64,000 nt of DNA from Maricaulis maris (GCF_003634045.1 NZ_RBIM01000001.1:558001-622000), one strand, 5' to 3'. Counted from the stretch's first letter, positions 26,550 through 36,076 are shown. Notes: generated from the letters alone by a model not told the origin. Numbers and translations: made by a program.

Positions 26550-27785
26550 CTAATCCTCGCCGGTCTGAAACAGCTTGCCGCGTTCGGTCCAGAATACGAT
26601 CGCCAGTGCTGTGGCTGCCATCAGGGCCTGGCTGACGATCAGCGGCGTCGCGGTGCCGTCATAGAGTTGGCCCACATAGGAGCCGATGGCCGCCCCGATC
26701 ACTCCGGTCACGAAGCCATAGACCGCCGAAGCGGTACCGGCGATATGGCCGACCGGTTCCAGCGCCAGGGCCGAGAAATTGGCGGCGATCAGTCCGAGGA
26801 AGGCCATGGCGGCGGCGAGCAGGACGAGGAAGAGCGCGAAATTGTCGACGCCGCTGGACAGTATCACTGCGTGCACCGCCGAGATCGCGGTGAAGGCGAT
26901 CAGCGCGCCGTGTGACAGGCGCCGCTGGCCCAGTCGCATGACCAGGCGCGAATTGGCATAGCTCGACACCCCGATGCCGCCGGCAATGGCCGCAAAGGCA
27001 AAGGGAAAGGCGTCGTCGGACAGGCCGAAATGGCCGACGAAGATCTGCTGTGAACTGCCCAGGAATCCATACAGGCCGCCGAAGAAGGGCGCGCCGGCAA
27101 GGGTATAGCCCAGCATCAGCCGGTGTTTCACGGTCTCGCGGAAGGCCGCCATCAATGGTTTCACCCGCAGCGGGACACGGAATTCCGGGTGCAGGGTTTC
27201 CGGCAGACGCAATTGCAGCCACGCCATCAGGCCGAGGCCGAACAGGACCAGGAAGGCAAAAATCCAGCGCCAGGGTGCCACGGTCAGGATCAATTGGCCG
27301 AAGATCGGCGCCAGCACCGGCACGGCCATGAAGGCGGTCATCACCATCGACATGACCTCGGCCATGCGTCGGCCCGACGTCAGGTCGCGGGCAATTGCGG
27401 TCGCGATGACGCGGCAGGCGGCCGCCGCGGCGCCCTGGAAGAAACGGGCGACCAGCAGCATCTCGAAGGTCGGTGTCAGGGTGCAGACGAGGCTGGTTGC
27501 GATGAAGAAGGCAAGGGCGCACTGGATGACGATCTTGCGCCCGAAACGGTCCGATAACGGGCCATAGAGCAATTGCGCGGCGCCGAATCCGGTCAGGTAG
27601 ACCGCGATGACGAATTGCTGGTCATTTTCGTTGGCAACCCCGAGATCCCCGGCAATGTCGTCCAGCGCCGGCAACATCATGTCGATTGCCAGCGCCACGA
27701 CGGCGGTCATCGCGACAAGCAATGCAACGAGTTCCGTGAGCGAAATCGGCATGGCTGTGCCGGTCGCCTGCTGTGGCTGTTTCAT
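26550..27785 (-). CDS. Bcr/CflA-family MFS drug exporter
   Basis: 411 aa from the ATG at 27785 (GGAGCAGG upstream). Twelve hydrophobic segments are visible. IDMMLPALDDIAGDLGV in helix 1, YGPLSDRFGRKIV between helices 2 and 3 and RFFQGAAAAACRVIATAIARD are standard Bcr/CflA motifs. It would extrude drugs or metabolites by proton antiport from the inner membrane. It is flanked by the truncated haemoglobin gene, on the same strand 91 nt upstream. Confidence 0.92.
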   Translation of the reverse strand: MKQPQQATGTAMPISLTELVALLVAMTAVVALAIDMMLPALDDIAGDLGVANENDQQFVIAVYLTGFGAAQLLYGPLSDRFGRKIVIQCALAFFIATSLVCTLTPTFEMLLVARFFQGAAAAACRVIATAIARDLTSGRRMAEVMSMVMTAFMAVPVLAPIFGQLILTVAPWRWIFAFLVLFGLGLMAWLQLRLPETLHPEFRVPLRVKPLMAAFRETVKHRLMLGYTLAGAPFFGGLYGFLGSSQQIFVGHFGLSDDAFPFAFAAIAGGIGVSSYANSRLVMRLGQRRLSHGALIAFTAISAVHAVILSSGVDNFALFLVLLAAAMAFLGLIAANFSALALEPVGHIAGTASAVYGFVTGVIGAAIGSYVGQLYDGTATPLIVSQALMAATALAIVFWTERGKLFQTGED

Positions 27786-27876
27786 GACCTGCTCCGGGAA
27801 TGCGGCATGGGCCCATGCCGGAGTTTCCAAATGCGACTTCAAGGCGCGAAGTGCAACCCCACAGGCGAATGCGGTA

Positions 27877-28320
27877 TCAGCTGTTTTCGTATGGATCGTA
27901 GAAGAGATGGGCCTGGAAGCTGGCGGCAATGCGGTTGGCACGCTCTTGGAAGGCCGCTTTGGCAGCGGGTGTGGCACCGATCTCGTCGAGGGCCTGCCCG
28001 AACAGCGACAGCCAGCGGTCGAAATGGTCCGGTGAAATCTGCGCTTTCAGCTTCACATGCGCCGGCATCGGCCGCCCAGCATAACCACCATCGTGAAACA
28101 TGATCGCCGACCAGAAGGACTTCATGGTCGCCAGGTGCGGACCCCACTCGCCGGGAATGGCGCCGGCGAAGACCGGCCCCAGCATCTCGTCGCTCCGGAT
28201 ATGGCCGTAGAAGGTCTCGACGAGATCGGAGATCAGCTCAGCGGTAATGCCCATCGCCGCGGCTTCGGAGCGGGCAGCGAGACGGGCTTCGGTGACGCGG
28301 ACTTGGTTCGGTGATGACAT
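27877..28320 (-). CDS. Group III truncated haemoglobin
   Basis: 147 aa. Key features are ISDLVETFYGHIRSDEMLGPVF, W...HLATMKSFWSAIMFHDGGYAGRPM and the proximal-His region PAHVKLKAQISPDHFDRW. The short loop after the E helix and the WS pair fit trHbIII. These proteins bind O2 or NO and are probably involved in nitrosative or redox stress. Single gene, ATG at 28320, cytosolic. Confidence 0.9.
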   Translation of the reverse strand: MSSPNQVRVTEARLAARSEAAAMGITAELISDLVETFYGHIRSDEMLGPVFAGAIPGEWGPHLATMKSFWSAIMFHDGGYAGRPMPAHVKLKAQISPDHFDRWLSLFGQALDEIGATPAAKAAFQERANRIAASFQAHLFYDPYENS

Positions 28321-28394
28321 GGCCGCGATGTAGGATGCGTGGCTGCCCGTCGCAATGTGGCGGGTTGGCGCAGGTGGCGCGGACCTGTCCTGAC

Positions 28395-29492
28395 TTAAAC
28401 GTTGAAGCGGAAGTGCAGCACGTCGCCATCCTTGACGATATATTCCTTGCCCTCGGCGCGCATCTTGCCCGCCTCCTTGGCCGGACCTTCACCGCCACAG
28501 GCGACATAATCGTCATAGGCGATGGTTTCGGCGCGGATGAAACCTTTTTCGAAATCACCATGGATGACGCCGGCGGCTTGCGGCGCGGTCCAGCCTTCGC
28601 GGATCGTCCAGGCGCGGGCCTCTTTCGGGCCGGCGGTGAAATAGGTCTGCAGGCCCAAGAGCGAATAGCCGGTGTGGATCAGGCGATCGAGGCCGGGCTC
28701 GGTCAGGCCGATCGCTTCCATGTATTCGTCGCGCTCCTCGTTTTCCAGCAGCGCCAGCTCGCTTTCGATCTTGGCCGAGATGACGACAGCTTCGGCGCCT
28801 TCTTCCTTGGCGCGGTTGAGCACGATTTCGGAATAGGCATTGCCGGTGCCGGCGCTGCCCTCATCGACATTGGCGATGAAGAGGACCGGCTTGGTGGTCA
28901 GAAGCTGCAGGCCGCGCCAGGCCTTGCGATCATCCTTGGGCACGTCGGCAAAACGGGCCGGCTTGCCGTCATTGAGCTGGGCGAGGGCGATGTCGATCAG
29001 GACGAGGGTGGCCTTGGCTTCCTTGTCGCCGGACTTGGCTTTCTTCTCGAGGCCGGACTTGCGCTTTTCCAGGCTTTCCAGATCAGCTAGCATCAGCTCG
29101 GTTTCGACGGTTTCGAGGTCGGCGAGCGGGTCGATCCTGTTGTTCACATGGGTGATGTCGTCATCGTCGAAACAGCGCAGCACATAGGCGATGGCGTCGG
29201 TCTCGCGGATGGTGGCGAGGAACTGATTGCCCAGGCCTTCGCCCTTGGATGCACCTTCAACCAGGCCGGCAATGTCGACGAAATTCATCCGCGCCGGCAA
29301 GATTTCCTTCGAGCCGGCGATCTCGGCCAGCTTGGCAAGGCGCGGTTCGGGCACGGCAACATCACCGACATTCGGTTCGATCGTGCAGAAGGGATAATTC
29401 GCCGCCTGCGCCGCTGCCGTCTGGGTCAGGGCGTTGAACAGGGTCGACTTGCCGACGTTCGGAAGCCCGACAATGCCGCATTTGAATCCCAT
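28395..29492 (-). CDS. ychF: Redox-regulated ATPase YchF (OLA1-like)
   Basis: 365 aa. G1 motif GLPNVGKST, switch sequence ANYPFCTIEPNVG, DIAGLVEGASKGEGLGNQFL, a coiled-coil insertion (ESLEKRKSGLEKKAKSGDKE) and a TGS-like C-terminus ending HGDFEKGFIRAETIAYDDY and GDVLHFRFNV. YchF binds ribosomes and hydrolyses ATP rather than GTP. It is third in rplY-pth-ychF, a conserved arrangement. Confidence 0.97.
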   Translation of the reverse strand: MGFKCGIVGLPNVGKSTLFNALTQTAAAQAANYPFCTIEPNVGDVAVPEPRLAKLAEIAGSKEILPARMNFVDIAGLVEGASKGEGLGNQFLATIRETDAIAYVLRCFDDDDITHVNNRIDPLADLETVETELMLADLESLEKRKSGLEKKAKSGDKEAKATLVLIDIALAQLNDGKPARFADVPKDDRKAWRGLQLLTTKPVLFIANVDEGSAGTGNAYSEIVLNRAKEEGAEAVVISAKIESELALLENEERDEYMEAIGLTEPGLDRLIHTGYSLLGLQTYFTAGPKEARAWTIREGWTAPQAAGVIHGDFEKGFIRAETIAYDDYVACGGEGPAKEAGKMRAEGKEYIVKDGDVLHFRFNV

Positions 29493-29573
29493 GGCGAAAT
29501 ATCCTCACTGGTTCGAGCGCGCCTTATAAGAAGAATGCAGCGCGGGGTCGACTATGGAGTCAGTGGGGACGGC

Positions 29574-30176
29574 TTAATCAACGTCCGGCCCGCGCTTTAC
29601 CACGTCCGGCGCCGGCGCCTTGTGCGTCACTTTCGTCTGGAAGGCGTCGTAATCATCGGCCGCGAGCAGATCGAGGCTGCCGGCGACCGCATCCAGCAGG
29701 TCGATCAGCCAGTCTTCCTCGGCCTTGGCGAAGTCGGACAGGACATAGCCGGTAACGCGATTGCGGTCGCCGGGATGACCGATGCCGATGCGGGCGCGGC
29801 GGAAGTCCGGGCCGAGCTGGCTGGTGATCGACTTGATGCCGTTATTGCCGGCCGCGCCGCCGCCCATTTTCATGCGGAACTTGCCCGGCGCCAGGTCAAG
29901 CTCGTCATGGAAGACGATGATGTCCTCCGGCTTGACCCGGTAGAAGGCCGCCGCGGCGCCGACCGAATGGCCAGCATTGTTGTAGAAGGTGGTCGGTTTG
30001 AGCAGGAGCAGCTTGTTGGACCCGATGGTCAGCTCGCTCGCCAGGCCCTGGAAGCGTTTACGCCAGGGGCCGGCGCGCCACGCCTGGGCGATGATGTCGA
30101 GCGCCATGAAGCCGACATTGTGGCGGTTGCGCAGGTATTTCGCTTCATAATTGCCGAGACCGGCCAGGATTTTCAT
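29574..30176 (-). CDS. pth: Peptidyl-tRNA hydrolase
   Basis: 200 aa from the ATG at 30176. Motifs are the N-terminal GLGNYEAKYLRNRHNVGF with the catalytic His, KPTTFYNNAGHSV, VFHDELDLAPGKFRMK and GGGAAGNNGIKSI. It recycles peptidyl-tRNA released from stalled ribosomes. Compared with short Pth proteins it carries a C-terminal tail (after about 185) common in Alphaproteobacteria. A strong hairpin separates it from rplY. Confidence 0.97.
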   Translation of the reverse strand: MKILAGLGNYEAKYLRNRHNVGFMALDIIAQAWRAGPWRKRFQGLASELTIGSNKLLLLKPTTFYNNAGHSVGAAAAFYRVKPEDIIVFHDELDLAPGKFRMKMGGGAAGNNGIKSITSQLGPDFRRARIGIGHPGDRNRVTGYVLSDFAKAEEDWLIDLLDAVAGSLDLLAADDYDAFQTKVTHKAPAPDVVKRGPDVD

Positions 30177-30211
30177 CGCGCGGGCTTTCCCAAAACAAGT
30201 GCCAGATACGA

Positions 30212-30244
30212 AATCAGCGAAGCCATGGTGTGGCTTCGCTGATT
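30212..30244 (-). terminator. 14-bp hairpin between rplY and pth
   Basis: AATCAGCGAAGCCA pairs perfectly with its complement over a 5-nt loop; on the minus strand it is followed by TCGT, not a proper U-tract. It lies 29 nt after the rplY stop and 35 nt before the pth start. A partial terminator, RNA-stability hairpin or processing site is likely. Confidence 0.6.
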
Positions 30245-30273
30245 GCATTTCCAGTGCTGAAAAGCGGTGAGGA

Positions 30274-30921
30274 TTATTCCTCGTCGCCCTTCTGCTTGAT
30301 GGCTTCCGGTTCTGCCGGAGCCTCGTCCGTCTCTTCTTCGGCGTCGGTCAGGACGGCGCGCGAACCCTGCAGGGTCGCGATGGTGAAGTCACGGTCGGCG
30401 ATGGTCGGCTTCACGCCCTTCGGCAGGGTGACCGCCGAGATGTGGATCGAATCACCAATATCGAGGCCGGTCAGGTCGGCTTCGACCGCTTCCGGGATCG
30501 AGCCGGCCGGGCAGAGCAGCTCGACGTCGTGACGCACGATGTTCAGCACGCCGCCGCGCTTCAGGGCCGGGCAGGCGTCTTCATTGATGAAGTGGACCGG
30601 CACATCGACATTGATCTTGGTGTCTTCGTCGACGCGGAACAGGTCGATATGCATGGCCTTGTCGGACACCGGGTGGAACTGGATGTCCCGGGCGATGACC
30701 GTTTGGCGCTTACCTTCGTGATCGAGCTCGATCATGTTCGACAGGAAGTGACCGCCCAGCAGGGCCTTGCGGATTTCATTGCCGCGCAGGTTCACCGAAA
30801 CCGGGCCGAGCTTGCCGCCATAAACGACGCCCGGGACCAGGTCTTCACGGCGGGCAGCGCGAGCCGCGCCCTTGCCAGTGCCTTCACGAACGTCAACGGT
30901 GAGAACGATGTTGGAGCTCAT
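30274..30921 (-). CDS. rplY: 50S ribosomal protein L25 (Ctc form)
   Basis: 215 aa, the long two-domain CTC/TL5 form that binds 5S rRNA. Signatures are VREGTGKGAARAARREDLVPGVVYGG and the C-terminal beta domain with VPVHFINEDACPALKRGGVLN and GLDIGDSIHISAVTLPKG. The final 25 residues are acidic. It is the first gene of rplY-pth-ychF, with prs 185 nt upstream. Confidence 0.97.
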   Translation of the reverse strand: MSSNIVLTVDVREGTGKGAARAARREDLVPGVVYGGKLGPVSVNLRGNEIRKALLGGHFLSNMIELDHEGKRQTVIARDIQFHPVSDKAMHIDLFRVDEDTKINVDVPVHFINEDACPALKRGGVLNIVRHDVELLCPAGSIPEAVEADLTGLDIGDSIHISAVTLPKGVKPTIADRDFTIATLQGSRAVLTDAEEETDEAPAEPEAIKQKGDEE

Positions 30922-30944
30922 CGGTCCAGATCCTTAAATGCAAA

Positions 30945-30980
30945 CGCCGCCTCCAGCCGGTTCAGCCCCGGCGGGCGGCG
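30945..30980 (-). promoter_or_regulatory. Leader hairpin upstream of rplY
   Basis: On the minus strand CGCCGCC pairs with GGCGGCG, with an inner GCCGG/CCGGC pairing. It ends 23 nt before the rplY ATG and is followed by TTTGCATTT. It may be the prs terminator or an autoregulatory leader. The remaining prs-rplY spacer (30981-31105) shows nothing clear. Confidence 0.4.
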
Positions 30981-31105
30981 ATCTATCCAGGCGTCATGCC
31001 TACAGTGTTATTTCGAGCGGCGGGCTATAGCCGATCCATTCGCCCCACGCAACAGCGCTGCACGGGAAGTCGCAGCGATTGGCCACATGTCGTCCGTTGC
31101 TCAAC

Positions 31106-32038
31106 CTAGTCGAACAGTTTCGACACCGACTCGTCATTGGCGATGCGGCGGACGGCTTCGCCGAGCAGCGGCGCGACGGAGAGGCGGCGCACTTTCGGTG
31201 TCTCGGTCGAGCCCGGCGGCGGCACGATCGAATCGGTGACCACCAGCTCGCGCAGTTTCGACTTGGCGATGCGGCCCTGGGCGTCATTCGAGAGCACGCC
31301 GTGGGTGACATAGGCGGAGACCTCGACAGCACCCTTTTCCAGCAAGGCGTCAGCCGCATTCACCAGCGTGCCGCCACTGTCGCACATATCGTCAAAAAGG
31401 ATGCAGCGACGGCCTTCGACTTCACCGATGATGTTCATGACCTCAGCCACACCGGCTTTCGGGCGACGTTTGTCGACGATGGCGATCTCGGCATCGAGCA
31501 GCTTGGCCAGGGCGCGGGCCCGCACCACGCCGCCGACATCCGGCGAGACGATCAGCAGATTGTCGGTCTGGTAGTTCCGGCGGATGTCGTCTTCCATCAC
31601 CTTGGTGGCGAAGAGATTATCGGTCGGAATGTCGAAGAAGCCCTGGATCTGGCCGGCATGCAGGTCGACCGTGAGAACCCGGTCGGCGCCGGCCTTGGCG
31701 ATCAGATTGGCCACCAGCTTGGCCGAGATCGGGGTCCGGCCGCCGGTTTTGCGATCCTGTCGGGCATAGCCGAAATAGGGGATGACGGCGGTGATCCGGC
31801 GGGCGCTGGCGCGGACCAGGGCATCAATGCAGATCAGCAATTCCATCAGATGGTCATTGGCCGGCGAGGAGGTTGATTGCAGGATGAAGACATCCTCACC
31901 ACGCACATTCTCGTCGATCCGCACAAAGATCTCGCCATCGGCGAAACGTTCGATCTCGGTCGCTGTCAACGGAGCGTCCAGATAGTCCGCAATGGACCGC
32001 GACAGCTCCGGATTGGCAGTGCCTGACATCAGCTTCAT
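31106..32038 (-). CDS. prs: Ribose-phosphate pyrophosphokinase
   Basis: 310 aa class I PRPP synthetase. Visible motifs are [20 protein letters not shown], the ATP/metal segment [36 protein letters not shown] and the PRPP loop [14 protein letters not shown]. The product feeds apt, the phosphoribosyltransferase at 57.8 kb and NadC in this window. ATG at 32038; the 73 nt upstream to midA hold its promoter or Shine-Dalgarno but no distinct motif. Confidence 0.98.
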   Translation of the reverse strand: MKLMSGTANPELSRSIADYLDAPLTATEIERFADGEIFVRIDENVRGEDVFILQSTSSPANDHLMELLICIDALVRASARRITAVIPYFGYARQDRKTGGRTPISAKLVANLIAKAGADRVLTVDLHAGQIQGFFDIPTDNLFATKVMEDDIRRNYQTDNLLIVSPDVGGVVRARALAKLLDAEIAIVDKRRPKAGVAEVMNIIGEVEGRRCILFDDMCDSGGTLVNAADALLEKGAVEVSAYVTHGVLSNDAQGRIAKSKLRELVVTDSIVPPPGSTETPKVRRLSVAPLLGEAVRRIANDESVSKLFD

Positions 32039-32111
32039 TGTTTCGACCCCCGAGTCTCAAGAAACCGCGGGCTGCTTAACAGAGCCTCGCCGGGGATTGA
32101 AGCTGAAATGA

Positions 32112-33206
32112 TCAGCCTGCGGAGAATCCCGGTGGCGGTGGTAAATCGGCACTGTCGAAACAGACCAGTTTGAACAGCTCGCCCATCTGTTCCTTGTCGG
32201 TCAAGCGCCAGATTTGTCGGGCGATTTCCGAACGCTTGCCGGGTTGAGACTGGCTCAGCGCGGCCGCCCGCGCCTCCAGGCCGAGGCCCGTCAGCCAAGC
32301 GCCCTGCGGTTCCGGGCCGTAACAGGTCAGACCGGCGGACTTGCCTGCCATGATTAGGGATTCAAAGTCGACGCGCGCCGTCAGGTCGGCCGTGCCCGGT
32401 GCCTCGAGCGGCGGTTGTTTCTTATGAGCGCGGATCGCTTGCAGCGTGTCACCGATCTCACTTTGCGCCGGCCCGTAATCGATGAAGAGGGCCCGGCCCG
32501 GCTGGTCGGCGAAGCGGGCGGCGAGCTGGTCGATGACCTGGCGGTCACCCGGACGCAGCTCGACCAGGGCACCGTCGTCGGCGTCGCGCAGGCGTGCCGG
32601 AATGAGGTCGCTGTCGCCGGCCAGCGGCGGCCCGAGCACGAAGGCGAAGGCTTCGCCGGTCTCGTCCTGTGGGTCCAGCCCGACCAAGCGCTCATGCCAT
32701 TGTCCCTGATGGCGGACGGCCTGGCGCACCGGCAGGCAGTCGAGGAACTCATTGCCCAGGATGATCGACGGGCCTGGCGCAACAGCTTCCAGCCGGTCGA
32801 TCCAGCGGATCTGGGCACCACTGGGACCCAGGGTCTGGGCCTGCACGGCCTTGAGTGCGGCACTGGCTTCGATCAGCACGATCTCGGCGGCGTCCATGAA
32901 GCCGGGCACGGTCCGGGCGGCGCGCAGGGCGTCGCTCATCATCGTGCCGCGCCCCGGCCCCATCTCGATCAGCTTGACGGCCCCCGGCCGGCCCATGTCG
33001 AGCCAGGTCTGGGCGGCCACGAGACCGACCAGCTCACCGAACATCTGGCTGATTTCCGGCGCCGTGATGAAATCGGCACCGGCGCCGATCGGGTCCTTGG
33101 TGGCGTAAAATCCGTGGCGCGGATCGAACAGGGCCTCGGTCATGAAGGCGGCGATCGAGATCGGCCCGCCGGTCCGGATCCGGTCGCGAAGCGTGTCGGC
33201 AATCAT
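32112..33206 (-). CDS. Class I SAM-dependent methyltransferase (MidA/NDUFAF7 family)
   Basis: 364 aa DUF185 protein. The opening GPISIAAFMTEALFDPRHGFYAT, then GADFITAPEISQMFGELVG and the SAM site LIEMGPGRGTMMSDALRA are highly characteristic. The eukaryotic homologue methylates an arginine of complex I subunit NDUFS2; the bacterial role is inferred to be similar. It overlaps lgt by ATGA (33203-33206), the usual alphaproteobacterial lgt-midA order. The laccase-domain pgeF gene often found next is absent. Confidence 0.9.
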   Translation of the reverse strand: MIADTLRDRIRTGGPISIAAFMTEALFDPRHGFYATKDPIGAGADFITAPEISQMFGELVGLVAAQTWLDMGRPGAVKLIEMGPGRGTMMSDALRAARTVPGFMDAAEIVLIEASAALKAVQAQTLGPSGAQIRWIDRLEAVAPGPSIILGNEFLDCLPVRQAVRHQGQWHERLVGLDPQDETGEAFAFVLGPPLAGDSDLIPARLRDADDGALVELRPGDRQVIDQLAARFADQPGRALFIDYGPAQSEIGDTLQAIRAHKKQPPLEAPGTADLTARVDFESLIMAGKSAGLTCYGPEPQGAWLTGLGLEARAAALSQSQPGKRSEIARQIWRLTDKEQMGELFKLVCFDSADLPPPPGFSAG

Positions 33207-34084
33207 GGTTTGGCAGGCGCGTCCGTCTTCAGGGCACGGTGGATCAGCCAGGCACCCGCGAGGATCATCGGGACCGACAGGATCATGCCCATGGTGATAT
33301 AGCCGCGCAGCGCTTCCGGCATGTAGAGGTCCGGTTCGCGCACCTGCTCCAGCGAGGTCCGGAACAGGCCGTAGAACAGCAGGAAGAGGCCGGTATTGAG
33401 GCCGGGTTTTTCCAGCGAGCGGAATTTCCAGGTCGCGATATTGATGATGGCAAACAGGGCCAGGCCTTCAAGCGCGGCCTCATAGAGCTGGCTGGGATGG
33501 CGCAGGGCGCATTCCGGATCACCGGCAAAGCGCATCGCCCATGGCACATCGGTCGGGCGGCCCCACAGCTCGCCATTGATGAAATTGGCCAGCCGGCCAA
33601 ACAGCAGGCCGATCGGGGTCACCACCGCGGCGGCATCGCCGATCCGCATCAGGTCCAGCTTCTGGCCGCGGGCAAACCACCACAACGCCAGCGACACGCC
33701 GATCAGTCCGCCATGAAATGACATGCCGCCATCAGTAATGCCCAGGATGATGTCCTGCGGCCGGGTCCAGATCATGTCGGGCATGTAGAAGAGCACGAAG
33801 CCCAGCCGTCCGCCGCCGATCACACCCAGCGTCGCCCACAGCAGGAGATCGTCGACTTGCGGCTCGGTGAAGGGCGCTTTCGGCTTCTTGGTGCCCGACG
33901 GCGACCACAGCGCCGGGCGGCGGGCCAGGGCGACCATATAGCGCCAGCCCAGCATCAATCCGGCGATATAGGCGAGGGCGTACCAGCGCAGGTCGAAGCG
34001 GAAATCCATGCCGAACAGGTCGAACGGACCGATCGTGAACAGGATGGGGTCGATCAGGTCAAAGCTTGGCGGGCAGTATTCCAT
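33203..34084 (-). CDS. lgt: Prolipoprotein diacylglyceryl transferase
   Basis: 293 aa inner-membrane enzyme that transfers diacylglycerol from phosphatidylglycerol to the lipobox Cys. Seven membrane segments are visible. The Lgt signature GRLANFINGELWGRPTDVPW is intact, as are the essential region FHGGLIGVSLALW and HPSQLYEAALEG. ATG at 34084; divergent from ubiK. Coupled to midA by overlap. Confidence 0.97.
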   Translation of the reverse strand: MEYCPPSFDLIDPILFTIGPFDLFGMDFRFDLRWYALAYIAGLMLGWRYMVALARRPALWSPSGTKKPKAPFTEPQVDDLLLWATLGVIGGGRLGFVLFYMPDMIWTRPQDIILGITDGGMSFHGGLIGVSLALWWFARGQKLDLMRIGDAAAVVTPIGLLFGRLANFINGELWGRPTDVPWAMRFAGDPECALRHPSQLYEAALEGLALFAIINIATWKFRSLEKPGLNTGLFLLFYGLFRTSLEQVREPDLYMPEALRGYITMGMILSVPMILAGAWLIHRALKTDAPAKP

Positions 34085-34196
34085 GATGTATTCGGCTCAT
34101 TCTTCGGCGAGGTGCAGCTGTGACGGAACGGCGCGTTGCGCTTTTCTGGCTGGAGCCGCATATAGGCGATGTTGAACCCACTAATGGCTTTCTTTG

Positions 34197-34502
34197 ATGC
34201 AAACGCGCAACCCGCTTCTGAATGATTTTGCTGATCTCATGACCGACGCCTTCGGCGCGGCGCAGGCGATGGGCGAAGAGGCGCGTTCGGTGTTTCGCGC
34301 CCGGGCCGACCGCATGGTCGCCGAGATGGACCTGGTCACGCGCGAGGAATTCGATGCCGTCAAGGCAGCGCTCGACGCCTCCCAGGACGAGGTCGCCGCG
34401 CTGACCCGCCGTATCGAGGCGCTGGAAGCCGCGGTCGCCAAGCCGAAAACCACAAGCCGGGCCAAAGCGCCGGCGAGCAAGGCCAAGACGACCAAGGCCT
34501 GA
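34197..34502 (+). CDS. ubiK: UbiK-type accessory factor (BMFP domain)
   Basis: 101 aa from the ATG at 34197 (an in-frame TTG one codon upstream is less likely). The pattern MQTRNPLLNDFADLMTDAFG and VTREEFDAVKAALDASQDEV gives the amphipathic helix plus coiled coil of the BMFP/UbiK family. The C-terminus is Lys/Ala/Thr-rich. UbiK trimers assist ubiquinone synthesis; in Alphaproteobacteria this gene is normally divergent from lgt, as here. Confidence 0.85.
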   Translation: MQTRNPLLNDFADLMTDAFGAAQAMGEEARSVFRARADRMVAEMDLVTREEFDAVKAALDASQDEVAALTRRIEALEAAVAKPKTTSRAKAPASKAKTTKA

Positions 34503-34606
34503 TCCTGAAATCACGCGCACAACGCGCTTTTTATTGCGCCTGACGCGGCGCAGACATACCGTCACCGGACGGTGTGAGTCGCCGCGCAGACGATGGAGCC
34601 ACTTCG

Positions 34607-35110
34607 ATGGACCTGCTGTCAGACGAGTTTTCACCGACTGTGACCGATCCGCTTGATGCGGTCGAACAGGCGGTCATCGCCGAGCAATATCCTTATGACC
34701 GTGACGAGAATGGTGAAATCCACCTGACCGCCACAGGCGCTTGGCGTGATCACCAGATCTGGTTTGCGTGGCGCCCCGATCTCGAGGCGTTGCACATTTG
34801 CGGCAGCCTGGACCTGAAAGTTCCGGCCAATCGTTTCCGCGATGTCTGCGAGCTGGTCGCCCGGCTCAACGAGAAGCTCTGGCTCGGCCATTTCGACATC
34901 TGGGCCGAGGACGGTTCGATCGTCTATCGCCACGCCCTGTCCCTGCCCAATGGCGAGGCTGTGTCCCCGTCCCAGGCAGCGGCCATGATCTCGGCCGCGC
35001 GTGAAGCCGGCGAGCGCTTCTATCCGGCTTTCCACTTCCTGGTCTGGGGTGGCAAGGGTGTGGAAGAAGCGGCGGCGGCGGCGATGTTTGAAACTGCGGG
35101 CGAGGCCTGA
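34607..35110 (+). CDS. YbjN domain protein
   Basis: 167 aa from the ATG at 34607 (GGAG 9 nt upstream). The YbjN-type fold (type III chaperone-like) is suggested by DRDENGEIHLTATGAWRDHQ, NRFRDVCELVARLNEKLWLGHF and SIVYRHALSLPNGEAVSPSQ. The biochemical role is unknown; YbjN proteins are linked to stress and motility. It lies 8 nt before proC, a common alphaproteobacterial pair. Confidence 0.88.
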   Translation: MDLLSDEFSPTVTDPLDAVEQAVIAEQYPYDRDENGEIHLTATGAWRDHQIWFAWRPDLEALHICGSLDLKVPANRFRDVCELVARLNEKLWLGHFDIWAEDGSIVYRHALSLPNGEAVSPSQAAAMISAAREAGERFYPAFHFLVWGGKGVEEAAAAAMFETAGEA

Positions 35111-35118
35111 CACCTCCC

Positions 35119-35961
35119 ATGGCACAAAATTTTCGGATTGCACTCATTGGCGGCGGCAATATGGGCGGCGCCCTGGCGGCTGGCTGGCTGCGGACCAAAC
35201 GCGGCACTGTGGCTGCTGACGAACTCGTCGTCATCGATCCGGCACCCGGCGATGTCGTCCAGGACCTGGCCGACAAGTCCGGTGTCACCCTCCTGCCCGA
35301 GTTGACCGCCGACGCCGCGGCGGCGCTCGACCTCATTGTATTTGCGGTCAAACCGCAAATGTTTGAACAGGTCTCGGCCACGATTGCCGACCTGTTGCCC
35401 GACAATGCCGGGGTGATCTCGATCATGGCCGGCGTCACCATCAATCGCATGGTCATGGCCCTCGGTGAGCGACCGATGGTCCGGGCCATGCCCAACACCG
35501 CTGCCGCGGTCGGGGCCGGCGTCACTGTCTGCGTCGCCAATGATGCCGGCGAAGCGCTGGAAAAGACCGTGACCCGCCTGCTCAAGGTCGCCGGTACGGT
35601 CGAATGGGTCGGCGACGAGCGCATGATCGGCGCCGTGACCGCCGTCTCAGGTTCCGGCCCGGCCTATGTTTTCCTGCTCGCAGAAGCCCTGGCCGGTGCC
35701 GCCTTCGCTGAAGGCCTGCCGCGCGACCTCGCCGACAAGCTGGCCCGCGAAACCATCATCGGTGCCGGGGCCCTGCTCGCCAAATCCGGCAAAACTCCCC
35801 AAGAGTTACGCCGTGCCGTGACGTCTCCGGGTGGCACCACCCAAGCCGCTGTCGATGTCCTGATGGGCGCTGGCGGCGGACTGCCCGAACTGGTCCGACA
35901 GGCCGTCGCCGCCGCCGAGCGCCGGTCAAGGCAGATGGGCCAAGAGCCCGGCAAGCGCTAA
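35119..35961 (+). CDS. proC: Pyrroline-5-carboxylate reductase
   Basis: 280 aa. It reduces pyrroline-5-carboxylate to proline with NAD(P)H. Visible motifs are the Rossmann loop IALIGGGNMGGALAAGW, VFAVKPQ, VRAMPNTAAAVGAGVTV, and the C-terminal AVSGSGPAYVFLLAEAL and LRRAVTSPGGTTQAAVDVL signatures. Typical length. Probably co-transcribed with ybjN. Confidence 0.97.
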   Translation: MAQNFRIALIGGGNMGGALAAGWLRTKRGTVAADELVVIDPAPGDVVQDLADKSGVTLLPELTADAAAALDLIVFAVKPQMFEQVSATIADLLPDNAGVISIMAGVTINRMVMALGERPMVRAMPNTAAAVGAGVTVCVANDAGEALEKTVTRLLKVAGTVEWVGDERMIGAVTAVSGSGPAYVFLLAEALAGAAFAEGLPRDLADKLARETIIGAGALLAKSGKTPQELRRAVTSPGGTTQAAVDVLMGAGGGLPELVRQAVAAAERRSRQMGQEPGKR

Positions 35962-35993
35962 GTCCTTCCCGCGTCTGGGCGAGGACCTGTCAG

Positions 35994-36076
35994 CCATTCC
36001 CCTCCATACCCCGCGAACCCAAACATATTTTTCCCGGCTGGCGCTGCGCGCCTCCGGGAAAAATGTAGGGGGATGG
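35994..36076. repeat. Long nested palindrome between proC and the histidine kinase
   Basis: Inner arms ACATATTTTTCCCGG (36023-36037) and CCGGGAAAAATGT (36054-36066) enclose a GC-rich loop. Outer arms CCATTCCCCTCCAT (35994-36007) and ATGTAGGGGGATGG (36063-36076) pair imperfectly. Lying between convergent genes, it is probably a bidirectional terminator. Confidence 0.65.
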
